A stretch of 64,000 nucleotides of DNA from Candidatus Hydrogenedens sp. (GCA_035378955.1 DAOSUS010000002.1:1-64000), one strand, 5' to 3'. Shown: positions 44,425 to 54,512, counted from the stretch's first letter. Notes: generated from the letters alone by a model not told the origin. Translations and numbers: made by a program.

Positions 44425-47400
44425 TTAGGTGTATTTGGCTTCGGGATGGAATGAGATAACCGCGGCGGTAGTGCAGGTAGGATGGAATTGTCCGGATTCC
44501 AGTAAAGAAACACCGATGGAAGCACCTCCGCCGAGGATGTTCAGGATGGTTTCGTTCATCAGGATATTTGTCATGCCGGGATAGCCGGGGGACCAACGCC
44601 TTCCATGTTCGTGTGGGATGTGGAGTAAATTTTGTAGATGTCGATGTATAAATTCCGCAGTATCTTCTGCAATGCGGTCTCCCAAACCTTGAAGGAATAA
44701 GTAAGATTCGCTGTCTCCCTGTTCTTTGAAATAGGCAAGTCCTTGTTCAATAGAAGGTCCTGCCGTGCTAACCTGTATTCCAATTACATCCCATTCATTA
44801 TCATTCAAGGAACGGAAATACTGTGAGCCTGATACGAGGTCTTTTTCGCCGGCACCGATAACAGTTGTAAATTCAACTTTACCTAAAATCTCCTCTATAT
44901 TTTCTGGATTATAAACATAAACCCAATTATCAACCGATTTCGCAGGGAATAGTCCGTATATCGCCTGAGGTTCTATCCATTTTTGTTTTTCTGTGAGCGA
45001 TATCCATTTATCAAAAAGTTTTTCCAATTCTTCCATTGTATGTCCTGCTTTCTCCTGACTGGTTTTACCTCCGAATTTCCAATTCAGAGAGAATAGGGTT
45101 TGTTTATCAATATATTGCAGGAATTTGGATAGGGACATACGGAAGGTGCGATTGCGAAAACGGGGAGATTTTGGGTATTGGGGGAAAGGTGTTGAAATAA
45201 TACGACGGGGCAAATCTCGCAATTTTTGTTCTTCTTCTTGAAGGCGTTTTGTTGCTTGAAGGTAGCGTTGTTTTAAGGCTTCTCTATTTTGTTGATATAG
45301 TTTTTCGCGTGTTTCCGATGATGTGGTTATCTGATTCATAATGTTTACGCCATCCATTGCGGTTCGGCAGTAGAAGACATCGGGTCGTATTTGGTTTATA
45401 TCCTCCTGCCCCATCATTGCCACAAAGGCAGTATGTCGTGGCGTTACCGCAGCACCTCCCGTGAGAATAGGTATATCCAGCCCTTGTTCTTTGGTCATGC
45501 GTGCTACTGTTATCATGTGGTTCGCTGTTTGCACCAAAAGAGCCGACATACCTATTGCATTAGCCTTGTGTTTTTTTGCCTGGTCAATAAATTCCTGTAA
45601 TGGCACCATAACTCCCAAATCAATGACTTTGTAGCCGTAATTTTCGAGCAAAGTTTTGGTTAGGTCTTTACCTATAGAATGCACATCTTGATACACCGTT
45701 CCTAAAACGATAGTGCCGCGCACGGTCTCTTCCGATTGTTCGCGCTTTTCTTGTTTTGCTTTATAACGCAGGTAGCCTTCAATAAAGCCCATGGCTTGTT
45801 TCATAACATCTGCCGAACGGAGAAGATGGGGTAAGGACACTTCCCCTTTACCGAACAAATCCCCTAATTCCTGCATAGCAGACATTAAGTAATCGCTGAC
45901 AAAGTTTAAGGGTTCGTGTTTTTCCAATGCTTTTGCGACTTGGGGAACGATTAAGTCTTGATATTCATAAATAAATCCTTGAAATTCAACCTGTCCTTTT
46001 CCCCGTTCTTTGAATCCGTCCTTTATCTTTTCACAAATAGCTGTTTCCAGAGGCAATTCGTCATAGTTGTTTTTCTTAAAGGTTTCTTTTTGTTTTAACG
46101 ATAAAGCCCGTTCTTCCAATATTGCAAAGCATTCCATATCTCGTTCAAAGATTATTTTCTTAGCAAGGCGATAATCTTCGGGGTCAAGATTTTCGACGAA
46201 AACATAGTGTTGTGGGTTCAATATGGCAGAATGGAGACCGCGTTTTCGTGCTTCGTCTAAAAAAACAGAGGTAAGGACTTTCCGCATGTGAGGTTTTTGT
46301 GCCAAGCCATTGGTTAGATTGCCTACACCAATAATAGTAAAAGCGTCGGGTAATTCTTTTCGAACCTGTTCAATTCCCTGTAAAGTTTCCAGGGCATAAT
46401 TTTGTGTTTCGTTGGGTTCGGCACCAATAGGAAAGACATTTACATCAATAAACAAACGATGCGTCGGGACGCCATAATTCTTCGCTTTTTCAACGATTTG
46501 TTTTGCCAGGGTAATTTTTCGTTCAACTGTATCTGCAGGTCCTTTGGAGTCTGTGCAAAGAGCCACATAAAAGCAACCGAAATCTTTTGTAGGCGGTAAA
46601 AGAATGTCTAATTTGGTTTTTCCTGCTTCTACTTCTTCCAGAGATATGGAATTTAAAATAGGCACACCTGCATAATAACGAACAGCTTCGATTAAAGCAT
46701 CTGGCTGAAATGAATCAATACACATGGCCCCTTTAATATCCGCACTAATCTGGTGAACCACTCGGGAGAGGGTTTTTACAGTGTTTACATGGTTGGAGTC
46801 CATGCAAACATCAATAATCTCACATCCTAAATCGTCAATCTGTTCGCGAGCCACTTCTTCCAAAGCATCCATATCTATCCCGTTGTCCGTTTCAACCGCT
46901 TCACGCACTTTTTTTGAGCCGCGGACATTTAGCCGTTCCCCTATACGAATGAGGGAACGCTCTGCATCTAAAGCCACAGCCTTCTGCACACCTGTAATGA
47001 AAATCTTATCCGATGGATTGCGAGTAGCAGGCTTTTTCCCTTTTAACCGTTCCACTAATTCTGCAATATGTTCCGGTCGTGTGCCACAGCAACCACCAAC
47101 GATATTTAAGCCATATTCCAATGCGAGGGAACTTAAAATCTCTGCAAAAGGTTTTGGGGCAAATCGGAAAACGGTTTTTCCTGCTTCCGATTGAGGCAAC
47201 CCTGCATTGGGTATTGTGCTTAAAGGAACATGAGCATAGCGGGACATTTTTTCCACAGCCGTTTGCATCAAGTCGGGACCAATAGAGCAATTAATACCAA
47301 AGACATCAATCCCTAATGCTTCAATACTAACAAGAGCAGAGTGAATATCCGTATTAAAGATTTGCATACGGGCAAAGGGGTCAACAGTAATCTGGGCAAT

Positions 47401-48072
47401 CACAGGGACATGCTTGCCACATTCCCGCATAGCATCCCGTGCACCAAAAATACCTGCTTTCAGTTCGAGAATATCCTGTTGTGTTTCAAATAAAACAACA
47501 TCCACCCCCCCATCTAACAAACCTTTTATCTGAATACGGAAATTTTCGCGTATTTCTTCAAAAGTAGACGGAGTTAGTCCTGCACGCGAAAAAGTTAATA
47601 CACGATTGGATGGACCTACGGAACCTAAAATAAAAAGGGGTCTGTTATCGTATTTGTGGGAGTGCCGATATTCTTCCCGTGCTTCACATGCGATTTCAGC
47701 CCCACGACGGCTGAGATAATAACTCCATTCCTTATGGTTAATTTTCTGTAGCGTTATATTATAAGGATTAGACGGGAAGATTTTTGTATCTAATTCTGTA
47801 AAATCATACTCTGAAAGGCGCAAATGAGATGCCCCAAAGGTGTTGGTTTCCACAGCGCTACTACCTGCTTCGAAGTAGGCTCGATGGATGGATTTCATTG
47901 CTTCAGGTGCCGAAAAATTTATTAAATCCGTAAGCATTCGGTAGGGTTCGCCACCATAGTATTCAACACCTAAATTTAGGTCCTGAACCATCGTGCCTGT
48001 GGCACCATCAATAATTAAAATTTGTTCTTGGATATAGTCTAAAAATCGCATAGATATTTTTCCCGGGGACAT
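44425..48072 (-). CDS. metH: Cobalamin-dependent methionine synthase
   Basis: The enzyme methylates homocysteine from methyltetrahydrofolate via methylcobalamin. The protein has the full four-module length (1215 aa). It has a homocysteine domain (about 8-335, zinc Cys in GINCS and GGCCGTRPEH) and a folate/pterin domain (about 365-640, GERLNVRGSKK, IDVNVFPIGAEP). A B12 cap and Rossmann domain (about 680-900, DVHSIGKD supplies the cobalt His) and a C-terminal activation domain with RRWSPGYPG (about 1155) follow. The start may be ATG 48072 or ATG 48051, which gives the usual N-terminus MRFLDYIQEQ. No cobalamin riboswitch is visible upstream. Confidence 0.96.
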   Translation of the reverse strand: MSPGKISMRFLDYIQEQILIIDGATGTMVQDLNLGVEYYGGEPYRMLTDLINFSAPEAMKSIHRAYFEAGSSAVETNTFGASHLRLSEYDFTELDTKIFPSNPYNITLQKINHKEWSYYLSRRGAEIACEAREEYRHSHKYDNRPLFILGSVGPSNRVLTFSRAGLTPSTFEEIRENFRIQIKGLLDGGVDVVLFETQQDILELKAGIFGARDAMRECGKHVPVIAQITVDPFARMQIFNTDIHSALVSIEALGIDVFGINCSIGPDLMQTAVEKMSRYAHVPLSTIPNAGLPQSEAGKTVFRFAPKPFAEILSSLALEYGLNIVGGCCGTRPEHIAELVERLKGKKPATRNPSDKIFITGVQKAVALDAERSLIRIGERLNVRGSKKVREAVETDNGIDMDALEEVAREQIDDLGCEIIDVCMDSNHVNTVKTLSRVVHQISADIKGAMCIDSFQPDALIEAVRYYAGVPILNSISLEEVEAGKTKLDILLPPTKDFGCFYVALCTDSKGPADTVERKITLAKQIVEKAKNYGVPTHRLFIDVNVFPIGAEPNETQNYALETLQGIEQVRKELPDAFTIIGVGNLTNGLAQKPHMRKVLTSVFLDEARKRGLHSAILNPQHYVFVENLDPEDYRLAKKIIFERDMECFAILEERALSLKQKETFKKNNYDELPLETAICEKIKDGFKERGKGQVEFQGFIYEYQDLIVPQVAKALEKHEPLNFVSDYLMSAMQELGDLFGKGEVSLPHLLRSADVMKQAMGFIEGYLRYKAKQEKREQSEETVRGTIVLGTVYQDVHSIGKDLTKTLLENYGYKVIDLGVMVPLQEFIDQAKKHKANAIGMSALLVQTANHMITVARMTKEQGLDIPILTGGAAVTPRHTAFVAMMGQEDINQIRPDVFYCRTAMDGVNIMNQITTSSETREKLYQQNREALKQRYLQATKRLQEEEQKLRDLPRRIISTPFPQYPKSPRFRNRTFRMSLSKFLQYIDKQTLFSLNWKFGGKTSQEKAGHTMEELEKLFDKWISLTEKQKWIEPQAIYGLFPAKSVDNWVYVYNPENIEEILGKVEFTTVIGAGEKDLVSGSQYFRSLNDNEWDVIGIQVSTAGPSIEQGLAYFKEQGDSESYLFLQGLGDRIAEDTAEFIHRHLQNLLHIPHEHGRRWSPGYPGMTNILMNETILNILGGGASIGVSLLESGQFHPTCTTAAVISFHPEAKYT

Positions 48073-48140
48073 AAAAAGGAAATTGGAGATTTAAATAATA
48101 TCATATTAAGAGGTTATGATTGTCTATTCTGTTAGGCTGG

Positions 48141-49307
48141 TCAAGCCAAAGGCAAAGCCTCAAAATTTTCTGGTAACAGAACAAGATGAATTTCTTCATA
48201 GCCGAAACAGGAGGTATTAAAAACAATACCAGAACTGTCTGGTAAAAAAGACGCATGGGGATGCACTTTAATATTGTTTCCAATTTTACCAGATACAAGT
48301 AGCCGCCGTTCTTTTTTCTCCGGTAAAATCAGCCAGATGTTTCTATCGAAATCATCCCCTAATACCCATTTAAAATCATGGCTACCATGGGTATGCCATG
48401 CAGGATATTGGGCTAATAAATTCATACTACCTTTACTTCCCTTTTCTTTATCTGTTTCCGCCACGCCATGAGGCAATTTTTTATGGGCTTCGTCATAGGG
48501 CCAGATGGTAAATAAAGCTCGTTCTGTGCCCCACCATACTTCGTGGGTTATCCAGAGTTCATCAGGCTCTACAAAAAAAGGTTCTGCCTTGTGAGTTTTT
48601 TCAGACCAGCACCATGTCCGTTGAGGACTATCTCCTCCGGTTTCCCAGCAAAACATAACCAGGTCTGTATTCCAGAAATTCGGTTGAACATGTCCTATCT
48701 TAAACGGGACTTGTGTGCATTCTTCCCATTTACCCTCCGAAATACTCATTCGACGCAGGAGATTTTGTTCTCCCTCTTCTTTGTGTGTGGCGCAGTATAA
48801 CCATTTCTCATCTGCAGAAATCCCAATTCCGCCTGTCATTGTGCCGAATTCATCGGGATATGTTCCTATTTCTGACTTGCTTCTATCTACCTCTTGTTTG
48901 AATATTTTGTTCTCTTTAAAGAAATAAACCCTTTCTGTTTCCCATGATAAAGAAAAGTTGCCCATACCTATTTCCAGCACGGGAGAAATCTTTTTTGTAT
49001 CTCTTTCTAAACGATGTAATTGTGATTTGCCTTCGGAACGGTCTGAAAGGAAATAAAAATGTTCACAGGATTTTCCCCACATGGGATGAGTTTGATATAT
49101 CGTTGTATTTTTAGAGGGACCCGTAACAATTTTATATATCTTTGCTCCGGTTTTTTCATCTTCATACATTTCAAATTCGTCCCAGACATTACGAGATTTT
49201 GTTGTAGTCGTCTGGCTTTGTGCATAAGCCATACTCGCAACAGGGAACCAAAGGGTAGAGGCAAGGAAACCACGGCGGGTAAATTGTATTTTGCTTGCTT
49301 TGGACAT
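48141..49307 (-). CDS. Tat-exported beta-propeller, oligogalacturonate lyase-like (PL22)
   Basis: The 388-residue protein has a twin-arginine leader (FTRRGFLAS, cleaved near AYA), so it is exported folded. The body is a seven-bladed propeller with repeated LSDRSEGKSQL, ISADEKWLYCATHKEE and LPDSSGIVFNTS motifs. Conserved histidines in WITHEVW, WHTHGSHDF and VHPHASF resemble the metal site of PL22 oligogalacturonate lyases. Lyase activity is plausible but not certain; TolB/WD40-like sensors look similar. AGGAAG precedes the ATG. It sits between M42 and metH on one strand. Confidence 0.75.
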   Translation of the reverse strand: MSKASKIQFTRRGFLASTLWFPVASMAYAQSQTTTTKSRNVWDEFEMYEDEKTGAKIYKIVTGPSKNTTIYQTHPMWGKSCEHFYFLSDRSEGKSQLHRLERDTKKISPVLEIGMGNFSLSWETERVYFFKENKIFKQEVDRSKSEIGTYPDEFGTMTGGIGISADEKWLYCATHKEEGEQNLLRRMSISEGKWEECTQVPFKIGHVQPNFWNTDLVMFCWETGGDSPQRTWCWSEKTHKAEPFFVEPDELWITHEVWWGTERALFTIWPYDEAHKKLPHGVAETDKEKGSKGSMNLLAQYPAWHTHGSHDFKWVLGDDFDRNIWLILPEKKERRLLVSGKIGNNIKVHPHASFLPDSSGIVFNTSCFGYEEIHLVLLPENFEALPLA

Positions 49308-49345
49308 AAAGACTTCCTATCAATCGTAAATGGTGTATATATTGA

Positions 49346-50407
49346 TTATGGAGTGAAATCTATAGAAGGGGTCAAGGAAAGTATCCAATTTTTTATTAAT
49401 TTTATAGCATTTTCCACATCTGTCAACGAGACAATTTCTGCAGGTGTATGCATATAACGGTTGGGGATACCCACAAGTCCTGTGGCAACTCCTTTACGGC
49501 TTAATTGTATAGCATTTGCATCGGTTCCAGTAGCACGGGGCGCCGGCATAAGTTGATAGGGTATTTTCTGGTTTTGGGCTATTTTAATTAAGCCTTCAAG
49601 CACTTTTGGATTTATATTCGGTCCTTTATCAAGGATAGGACCTTTCCCTAATTTAATGTCGGCATATTTGGCTTTGTCAATTCCTGGGTGGTCTGTTGCC
49701 CAGCCGACATCAACCGCTATGGCGGTATGCGGTTCGCATGCAAAAGCACTTGTAACGGCTCCTCTCAAGCCGATTTCTTCTTGAACCGTAGTAACACAAT
49801 AAACCGCCACTTTTAATTTATTTTTGGGCAAATTGCGTATGGCTTCAAGACAAACAAAAGCACCAATACGGTCATCTAACCCACGGGCAGAAATCGAGTT
49901 GTTTTTAAGTTCACGAATAGGAACATCTAAAGTAATCGGGTCTGCCACAGATACTATTTTTTCTGCCTCTTTTTTGCTGGTAACACCTATATCAACCCAT
50001 AATTCATGTAGTTCGGGGGATTTTTCCCGTTCCTTTTCCGGCGTTAGATGAATAGGTTTCCTGCCAATAACACCGTATACAGCACCTTTTGCTGAGTGTA
50101 TTGCTACCCTTTGCCCGGGGAGAACAGCAATATCAACACCGCCAATGGCTACTACACGAATGAAACCGTTATCATCAATAGAATTGACCATCAGCCCGAT
50201 TTCATCTACATGTCCACAGAGCATAACACGCAGAGGAGCATTTTTGTTGATTACATAGAATTGGTTTCCGTGGACATCTTTATAGATTTCATCCGCGTAG
50301 CCTGTCATATATTCTTTGCACTTCTCCTGAATTTTAACTTCAAAACCTGAAGGGCTTGGAGTAGTGAGTAAATCATAGAGGAAAGATTTTGATGAAGGAG
50401 ATAACAT
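49346..50407 (-). CDS. M42-family aminopeptidase
   Basis: The 353-residue protein is an M42 (glutamyl/deblocking) aminopeptidase, a co-catalytic dizinc enzyme forming dodecamers. Ligand motifs are CGHVDEIG, ARGLDDRIG, the catalytic pair in TVQEEIGLRGA, DVGWATDHPG and the C-terminal RYMHTPAE. The PA-like insert (about 75-165) is present. The ATG at 50407 follows AAAGGA; an earlier ATG at 50443 would add 12 residues with no site. It is the first gene of the minus-strand group M42, PL22-like, metH, GH172. Confidence 0.93.
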   Translation of the reverse strand: MLSPSSKSFLYDLLTTPSPSGFEVKIQEKCKEYMTGYADEIYKDVHGNQFYVINKNAPLRVMLCGHVDEIGLMVNSIDDNGFIRVVAIGGVDIAVLPGQRVAIHSAKGAVYGVIGRKPIHLTPEKEREKSPELHELWVDIGVTSKKEAEKIVSVADPITLDVPIRELKNNSISARGLDDRIGAFVCLEAIRNLPKNKLKVAVYCVTTVQEEIGLRGAVTSAFACEPHTAIAVDVGWATDHPGIDKAKYADIKLGKGPILDKGPNINPKVLEGLIKIAQNQKIPYQLMPAPRATGTDANAIQLSRKGVATGLVGIPNRYMHTPAEIVSLTDVENAIKLIKNWILSLTPSIDFTP

Positions 50408-50887
50408 GGCGGTAATCCTTTTCTGTTTTTTATAAATTAACATATAGAAGATAGATAGGACAAATGAAAGAGGTGGAAGCGATTAAGGTTATTGTCTTCA
50501 ACCTGGATTAATTGTTGACAAATATACAAAATAAACAAAATACACTTACCCCTCTTTAATCTCAAACTACCTGCAGACTTTTAATGTTTTATATCTAACA
50601 ATCTGTTTTTTTAATCACCTCTAATCTAATTATACCTGTTATTTCCAAATTTTGCTTAAAAAATTTATACTTTTTAAGTGCAAATAAACCCTTATATTTC
50701 ATAGATATATACAAATAGACGGATTTTTTGTTACAAAAATTTAAAAAATTTTAAAATTTTACTTGACAAAACTGGTTAATTCATGTTAAATTTGAATTTG
50801 CGTCAAAATTGAATATTATAGATTTGAGATTGAGGATATATATAAATCAAGGAAAAGGACTATCTTTTCTATAAGGAGCCGCAACGC
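50408..50887 (+). promoter_or_regulatory. Divergent intergenic region with promoter for the M23 gene
   Basis: The 480-bp AT-rich gap has no gene. A good sigma-70 type promoter lies at 50763-50791: TTGACA, 17-bp spacer, TTAAAT. It is about 95 bp before the GTG start of the M23 gene, and AAGGAG at 50872-50877 is the ribosome site. The leftward part presumably drives the M42 gene. Confidence 0.6.
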
Positions 50888-51901
50888 GTGAAATCATGGA
50901 CAATCATCAGGCTTCCGAAAAAGGAAGGTGAGAAAATCCATATAAGGTTATCACCGAGCGTATTTGGTTTTATTTTACTTCTGATAGCGGTGCTTACCTT
51001 CTTTACTTCCTTTTTATATACACGCCAGCATATTATTTCGACACATCTGTCGGAATTGAAGCAAATTAATCGCAATCTGGAATATGCCACAGGTAATGGG
51101 AATACGAGCCCGACAGTTGCAAATGGCGTTTCAGAGGAAGAATTGCGTCGTATAGAAAATCAACTTCGTTCCGAGTATGAATCAACAATCGCCGTGATTA
51201 CATCGCAGTTGAATGAATTGCTGGAAATAGAGACAAAAGCACGTCAGGCAACGGGTTTAACACCTAAATACAAGACGCCGGCGGTGGATACGACAAGCCG
51301 TAAAGAAGGAGGAAAAGGAGGTCCTGTGGGAAAGCCTATGAATATGGAATTTCAGGCAAGTCGAAATTCTATAAGTGTTCCCACTCTTTTACGCAGTTCC
51401 AATCGGCTTTCAGCAGATTTGATATTGCAGGAGATTGCCTTACGTAAAATAGGGTTGCAGGATTTGCTTAAAGGTGTGGAGGCACAGAATGTTAAGATTG
51501 AACGGACGCCGAATAGTTGGCCTATTGCGAAGCGGATGGGTAAGTTAATGTCGTATTTCGGGTATCGTAGAGACCCGTTTACCAATAGAATAAAACATCA
51601 TGACGGTCTTGATATTGCAGTGCCCTATGGCACACAGGTTATATCCGCGGGTAAAGGGACGGTAAGTTTTGCGGGGCGTGAAGGAGACTATGGAAATATG
51701 GTTATCATTGACCATGGTGATGGTATACAAACGGCGTATGCTCACCTATCCCAGATAAATGTTACCGTAGGTCAAAAAGTTGAGAAAGGACAGGTTATCG
51801 GTGCGGTAGGGAGCACAGGTAGAAGTACAGGTCCTCATTTACATTTTGAAGTCCGAATTGGAAAGCAAGCTGTAAATCCGTTAAAATACTTAAGTAGATA
51901 A
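50888..51901 (+). CDS. M23 peptidoglycan endopeptidase, membrane-anchored
   Basis: The 337-residue LytM-type metallopeptidase has one N-terminal transmembrane helix (about 22-42), a coiled-coil region (about 55-125), a Gly/Lys-rich stretch and a C-terminal M23 domain. Zinc ligands are His238 and Asp242 in HDGLD and His319 in HLHFEV, with YAHLSQ supplying the catalytic His. It would cut stem-peptide cross-bridges in the periplasm. The start is GTG at 50888 with AAGGAG. A bactofilin gene follows after 65 bp, a pairing known from cell-shape loci. Confidence 0.93.
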   Translation: MKSWTIIRLPKKEGEKIHIRLSPSVFGFILLLIAVLTFFTSFLYTRQHIISTHLSELKQINRNLEYATGNGNTSPTVANGVSEEELRRIENQLRSEYESTIAVITSQLNELLEIETKARQATGLTPKYKTPAVDTTSRKEGGKGGPVGKPMNMEFQASRNSISVPTLLRSSNRLSADLILQEIALRKIGLQDLLKGVEAQNVKIERTPNSWPIAKRMGKLMSYFGYRRDPFTNRIKHHDGLDIAVPYGTQVISAGKGTVSFAGREGDYGNMVIIDHGDGIQTAYAHLSQINVTVGQKVEKGQVIGAVGSTGRSTGPHLHFEVRIGKQAVNPLKYLSR

Positions 51902-51966
51902 TAATTGTTTGTTTTTAGTAATCAGTCTTTCAAAAAATCGAGCTAATTAACGAGTAGGAAAGTGTT

Positions 51967-52344
51967 ATGTTAGATGTAAGAAAGAAAGGTCCCGGTGAAA
52001 TGGATGTAAAAAGTATAATTGGTTCTGGAACAGTAGTAAATGGTGATATAACATCGGAAAGCTCTCTCCGAATTGAAGGAGAGGTGATTGGAAAAATCAC
52101 CAGTAAAGATACTGTTGTAATTCATGATAACGGTAAGGTAAAAGCAGAAATTCGGGCACAACAGGTTATCGTAAGTGGTGAGGTTCAGGGAAATATCTTT
52201 GCAACGGAACGATTGGAAATTACCGCTTCGGGTAGAGTTATTGGTGATATTACCGCTCCTCGTGTTAGTATTGCGGAGGGAGTTGTTTTTGAAGGAAAAT
52301 GCACGATGAAACCTCCTTCAAATCCGGTTCCTCAGCAAAAATAA
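51967..52344 (+). CDS. Bactofilin
   Basis: The 125-residue protein is a polymer-forming bactofilin (DUF583) with the right-handed beta-helix pattern GSGTVVNGDITSE, LRIEGEVIGKI, QVIVSGEVQGNI, LEITASGRVIGDI. Such filaments scaffold wall enzymes at defined cell sites. It lacks a membrane segment; the M23 peptidase encoded just upstream could be its anchored partner. A later in-frame ATG (MDVKSIIGSG) gives the shorter N-terminus usual in the family, so the exact start is uncertain. Confidence 0.93.
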   Translation: MLDVRKKGPGEMDVKSIIGSGTVVNGDITSESSLRIEGEVIGKITSKDTVVIHDNGKVKAEIRAQQVIVSGEVQGNIFATERLEITASGRVIGDITAPRVSIAEGVVFEGKCTMKPPSNPVPQQK

Positions 52345-52385
52345 AAAAATATATTCGGGTCTGACACATTAGGAAATTCCACACC

Positions 52386-52862
52386 TTAAACAATATCATT
52401 TTTTTCTTTTATTTTTTTCAGTTTCCGCCAGAGTGTATTTCTTCCAATACCTAATCTACGGGCTGCTTCTGAACGGTTAAAGTGACATTCTGCTAAAGTT
52501 TTTAGTAGGGTCTCTGTTTCTATTTCTTTTAAGGATACTATTTTTTTCTCAACTGTATTTTTACCTGCCTCCCATAAACCCAATGCTCGTTCAACCATCA
52601 TAGGAGCTTCATCGGGTTGAAAAGGCACAAAAATATATCCATATACTCCCTGTCTCATCAGTTCTACAGCCTGAGGAATTTGTTGAGCCGATGCCAAAAT
52701 GAGGGTAGGTTGATTTTTCGCATATTTTAATGCGAAAGAATAATCATCGGTAATCAATACATCGGCAAAATCGTTTACAATAGCATATCCATGGGCTTCA
52801 AGAAGTGTTTTCAGTGTAAACTCATTTATAGGTTGCTGGATATGTAATTTTATACGAGCCAT
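52386..52862 (-). CDS. Fis-type regulator with degenerate receiver domain
   Basis: The 158-residue protein has an N-terminal CheY-like region (about 1-105) and a C-terminal Fis-type helix-turn-helix (about 118-150, CHFNRSEAARRLGIGRNTLW). The receiver keeps the alpha/beta pattern but ends GYIFVPF where an active receiver has a Lys-Pro. The acidic pocket is incomplete, so phosphorylation is doubtful. There is no AAA+ domain between the two parts. The ATG at 52862 follows AAAGGATTG; longer upstream frames would overlap the divergent MATE gene. It shares a 90-bp divergent region with that exporter and may regulate it. Confidence 0.8.
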   Translation of the reverse strand: MARIKLHIQQPINEFTLKTLLEAHGYAIVNDFADVLITDDYSFALKYAKNQPTLILASAQQIPQAVELMRQGVYGYIFVPFQPDEAPMMVERALGLWEAGKNTVEKKIVSLKEIETETLLKTLAECHFNRSEAARRLGIGRNTLWRKLKKIKEKNDIV

Positions 52863-52952
52863 GTAAAACAATCCTTTTACTTTTATTCCTTTTATAAATA
52901 GTATAATACATTTCCAAAAGAATTTATATAGAAGGGAACTATCGGAAAATTT

Positions 52953-54350
52953 ATGCCGCAATCTTTTTATGAAAATAAAGCCAAACACTTACTATGGGTA
53001 GAAGCCACTCGTGAAGTGTTCTATATGTCCTGGCCTATTGTATTGGGTTCCCTTTCCTATACCGTTATGGAATTTTGTGATAAGTGGATGGTCGCTCAAT
53101 TAGGAACGGTGCCTTTGGCGGCGGTCGGTTCTGCGGGAATATGGTCATACACGATGAGCACATTATTATTAGGTATTGTGGGTTGCACGGGGACATTTGT
53201 AGCACAGTCGTATGGTAAGGAAATATGGAAGGATTGTTCGCGATATACATGGCAGGGGATTTATCTGGCGTTTTTTTCTATCTTGCTTGCGGGAATATTG
53301 TTTCTTTTTTCAGAGATGTTGTTTTCATGGATGAAACACAGTCCCGAAGTTACCCAACAGGAAATAACCTACTTCCGTATTCGGTTGTTGGGCTATTTCC
53401 CGATGGCTATGGGTTCCGCTTTAGCCTCCTTTTTTCCCTCTATCAGCAAACCACGAGTGCCTATGTATTCAGCCATTGTAGGGAATGTCTTAAATCTGAT
53501 ATTAAACTATCTTTTAATTTTCGGGAAGTTTGGTTTTCCACGGATGGAGATAGCCGGAGCCAGTTATGCCACTGTAATTTCACAATGGACGCAAACATTA
53601 ATTCTATTTTTCCTGTTTCTGATGCCCGGGCTACATCAGAAATTTGGAACACGAACTTACTACTATTTTGATTTTCAACGGATGAAAGAATTAATAAGAA
53701 TTGGGATACCTGCGGGATTATCCATGTTTTTAGATATTTGCAACTGGAGCATATTTACCAGTTTTATTGTAGGTAGGTTTGGGGATGTTTCTCTTGCGTC
53801 GCATAATGTAGCCATCAGTTTTATGCATTTGTGTTTTATGCCTGCGGTTGCGGTGAGTATTGGCATTTCTGCGATTGTTGGACAGTGGTTAGGTCGGCGG
53901 GAAGTGCAAATAGCCAAACAAAGGGTTTATGTAGCCCTTGCTTTATGTATGGGATATATGGTAAGCATGGGTTTTGTTCTTGCTGTATTTGGAGGGAAAC
54001 TTATTTACCATATATTCAGCCAAGACCCGGAGGTCGTTCATTTTGGGCATCGGTTATTAATTTTAGCTGCTTTATTTCAAGCGTTTGATGCCATTAATAT
54101 TATTTGTTTAGGTGCTTTGCGGGGTGCTGGAGATACCCGCTGGGTAATGTGGGCGATGGTTATCAATGCTTATTGCCTTTTCCTGCCTCTGGCAATTATT
54201 ATGGGCTTCGTTTTAGGTTGGGGTGCTTTTGGTTCCTGGATTGCTGCTACAATTTATATTGCGGTTTTAAGTATGACCCTTATCTATCGCTTTCTTTCTG
54301 AAAAGTGGACACAAATCATTATCTTTTCGGAAGAAGTCCCAACTCAATGA
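52953..54350 (+). CDS. MATE-family efflux transporter
   Basis: The 465-residue protein has 12 predicted transmembrane helices in two related halves, as in MATE drug or cation antiporters. Family segments are SWPIVLGSLSYTVMEFCDKWMV near the N-terminus (helix 1), AAVGSAGIWSY, GIPAGLSMFLD opening the second half, and GALRGAGDTRW. It would export cationic compounds against Na+ or H+. The ribosome site (GAAGGGA) is weak. It is divergent from the Fis-type regulator. Confidence 0.92.
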   Translation: MPQSFYENKAKHLLWVEATREVFYMSWPIVLGSLSYTVMEFCDKWMVAQLGTVPLAAVGSAGIWSYTMSTLLLGIVGCTGTFVAQSYGKEIWKDCSRYTWQGIYLAFFSILLAGILFLFSEMLFSWMKHSPEVTQQEITYFRIRLLGYFPMAMGSALASFFPSISKPRVPMYSAIVGNVLNLILNYLLIFGKFGFPRMEIAGASYATVISQWTQTLILFFLFLMPGLHQKFGTRTYYYFDFQRMKELIRIGIPAGLSMFLDICNWSIFTSFIVGRFGDVSLASHNVAISFMHLCFMPAVAVSIGISAIVGQWLGRREVQIAKQRVYVALALCMGYMVSMGFVLAVFGGKLIYHIFSQDPEVVHFGHRLLILAALFQAFDAINIICLGALRGAGDTRWVMWAMVINAYCLFLPLAIIMGFVLGWGAFGSWIAATIYIAVLSMTLIYRFLSEKWTQIIIFSEEVPTQ

Positions 54351-54512
54351 AACTGAACAAAGGTAACGCTGTCGAATAAAACGGATATTTAGATTTATTT
54401 TTTTACACCAGATATTTTGGTTCTTAAAAAGGAGGTTAAATGTGGTATTATGAAATTTAATGAGAGTATGAAGTGTTCAGAAAATATAAACCGTTATTAG
54501 AAGGAGCAAAAT

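Noticed and set aside
48073..48140. Cobalamin or SAM riboswitch in front of metH
   Set aside because: The upstream gap is only 68 bp and lacks the conserved boxes of either riboswitch.
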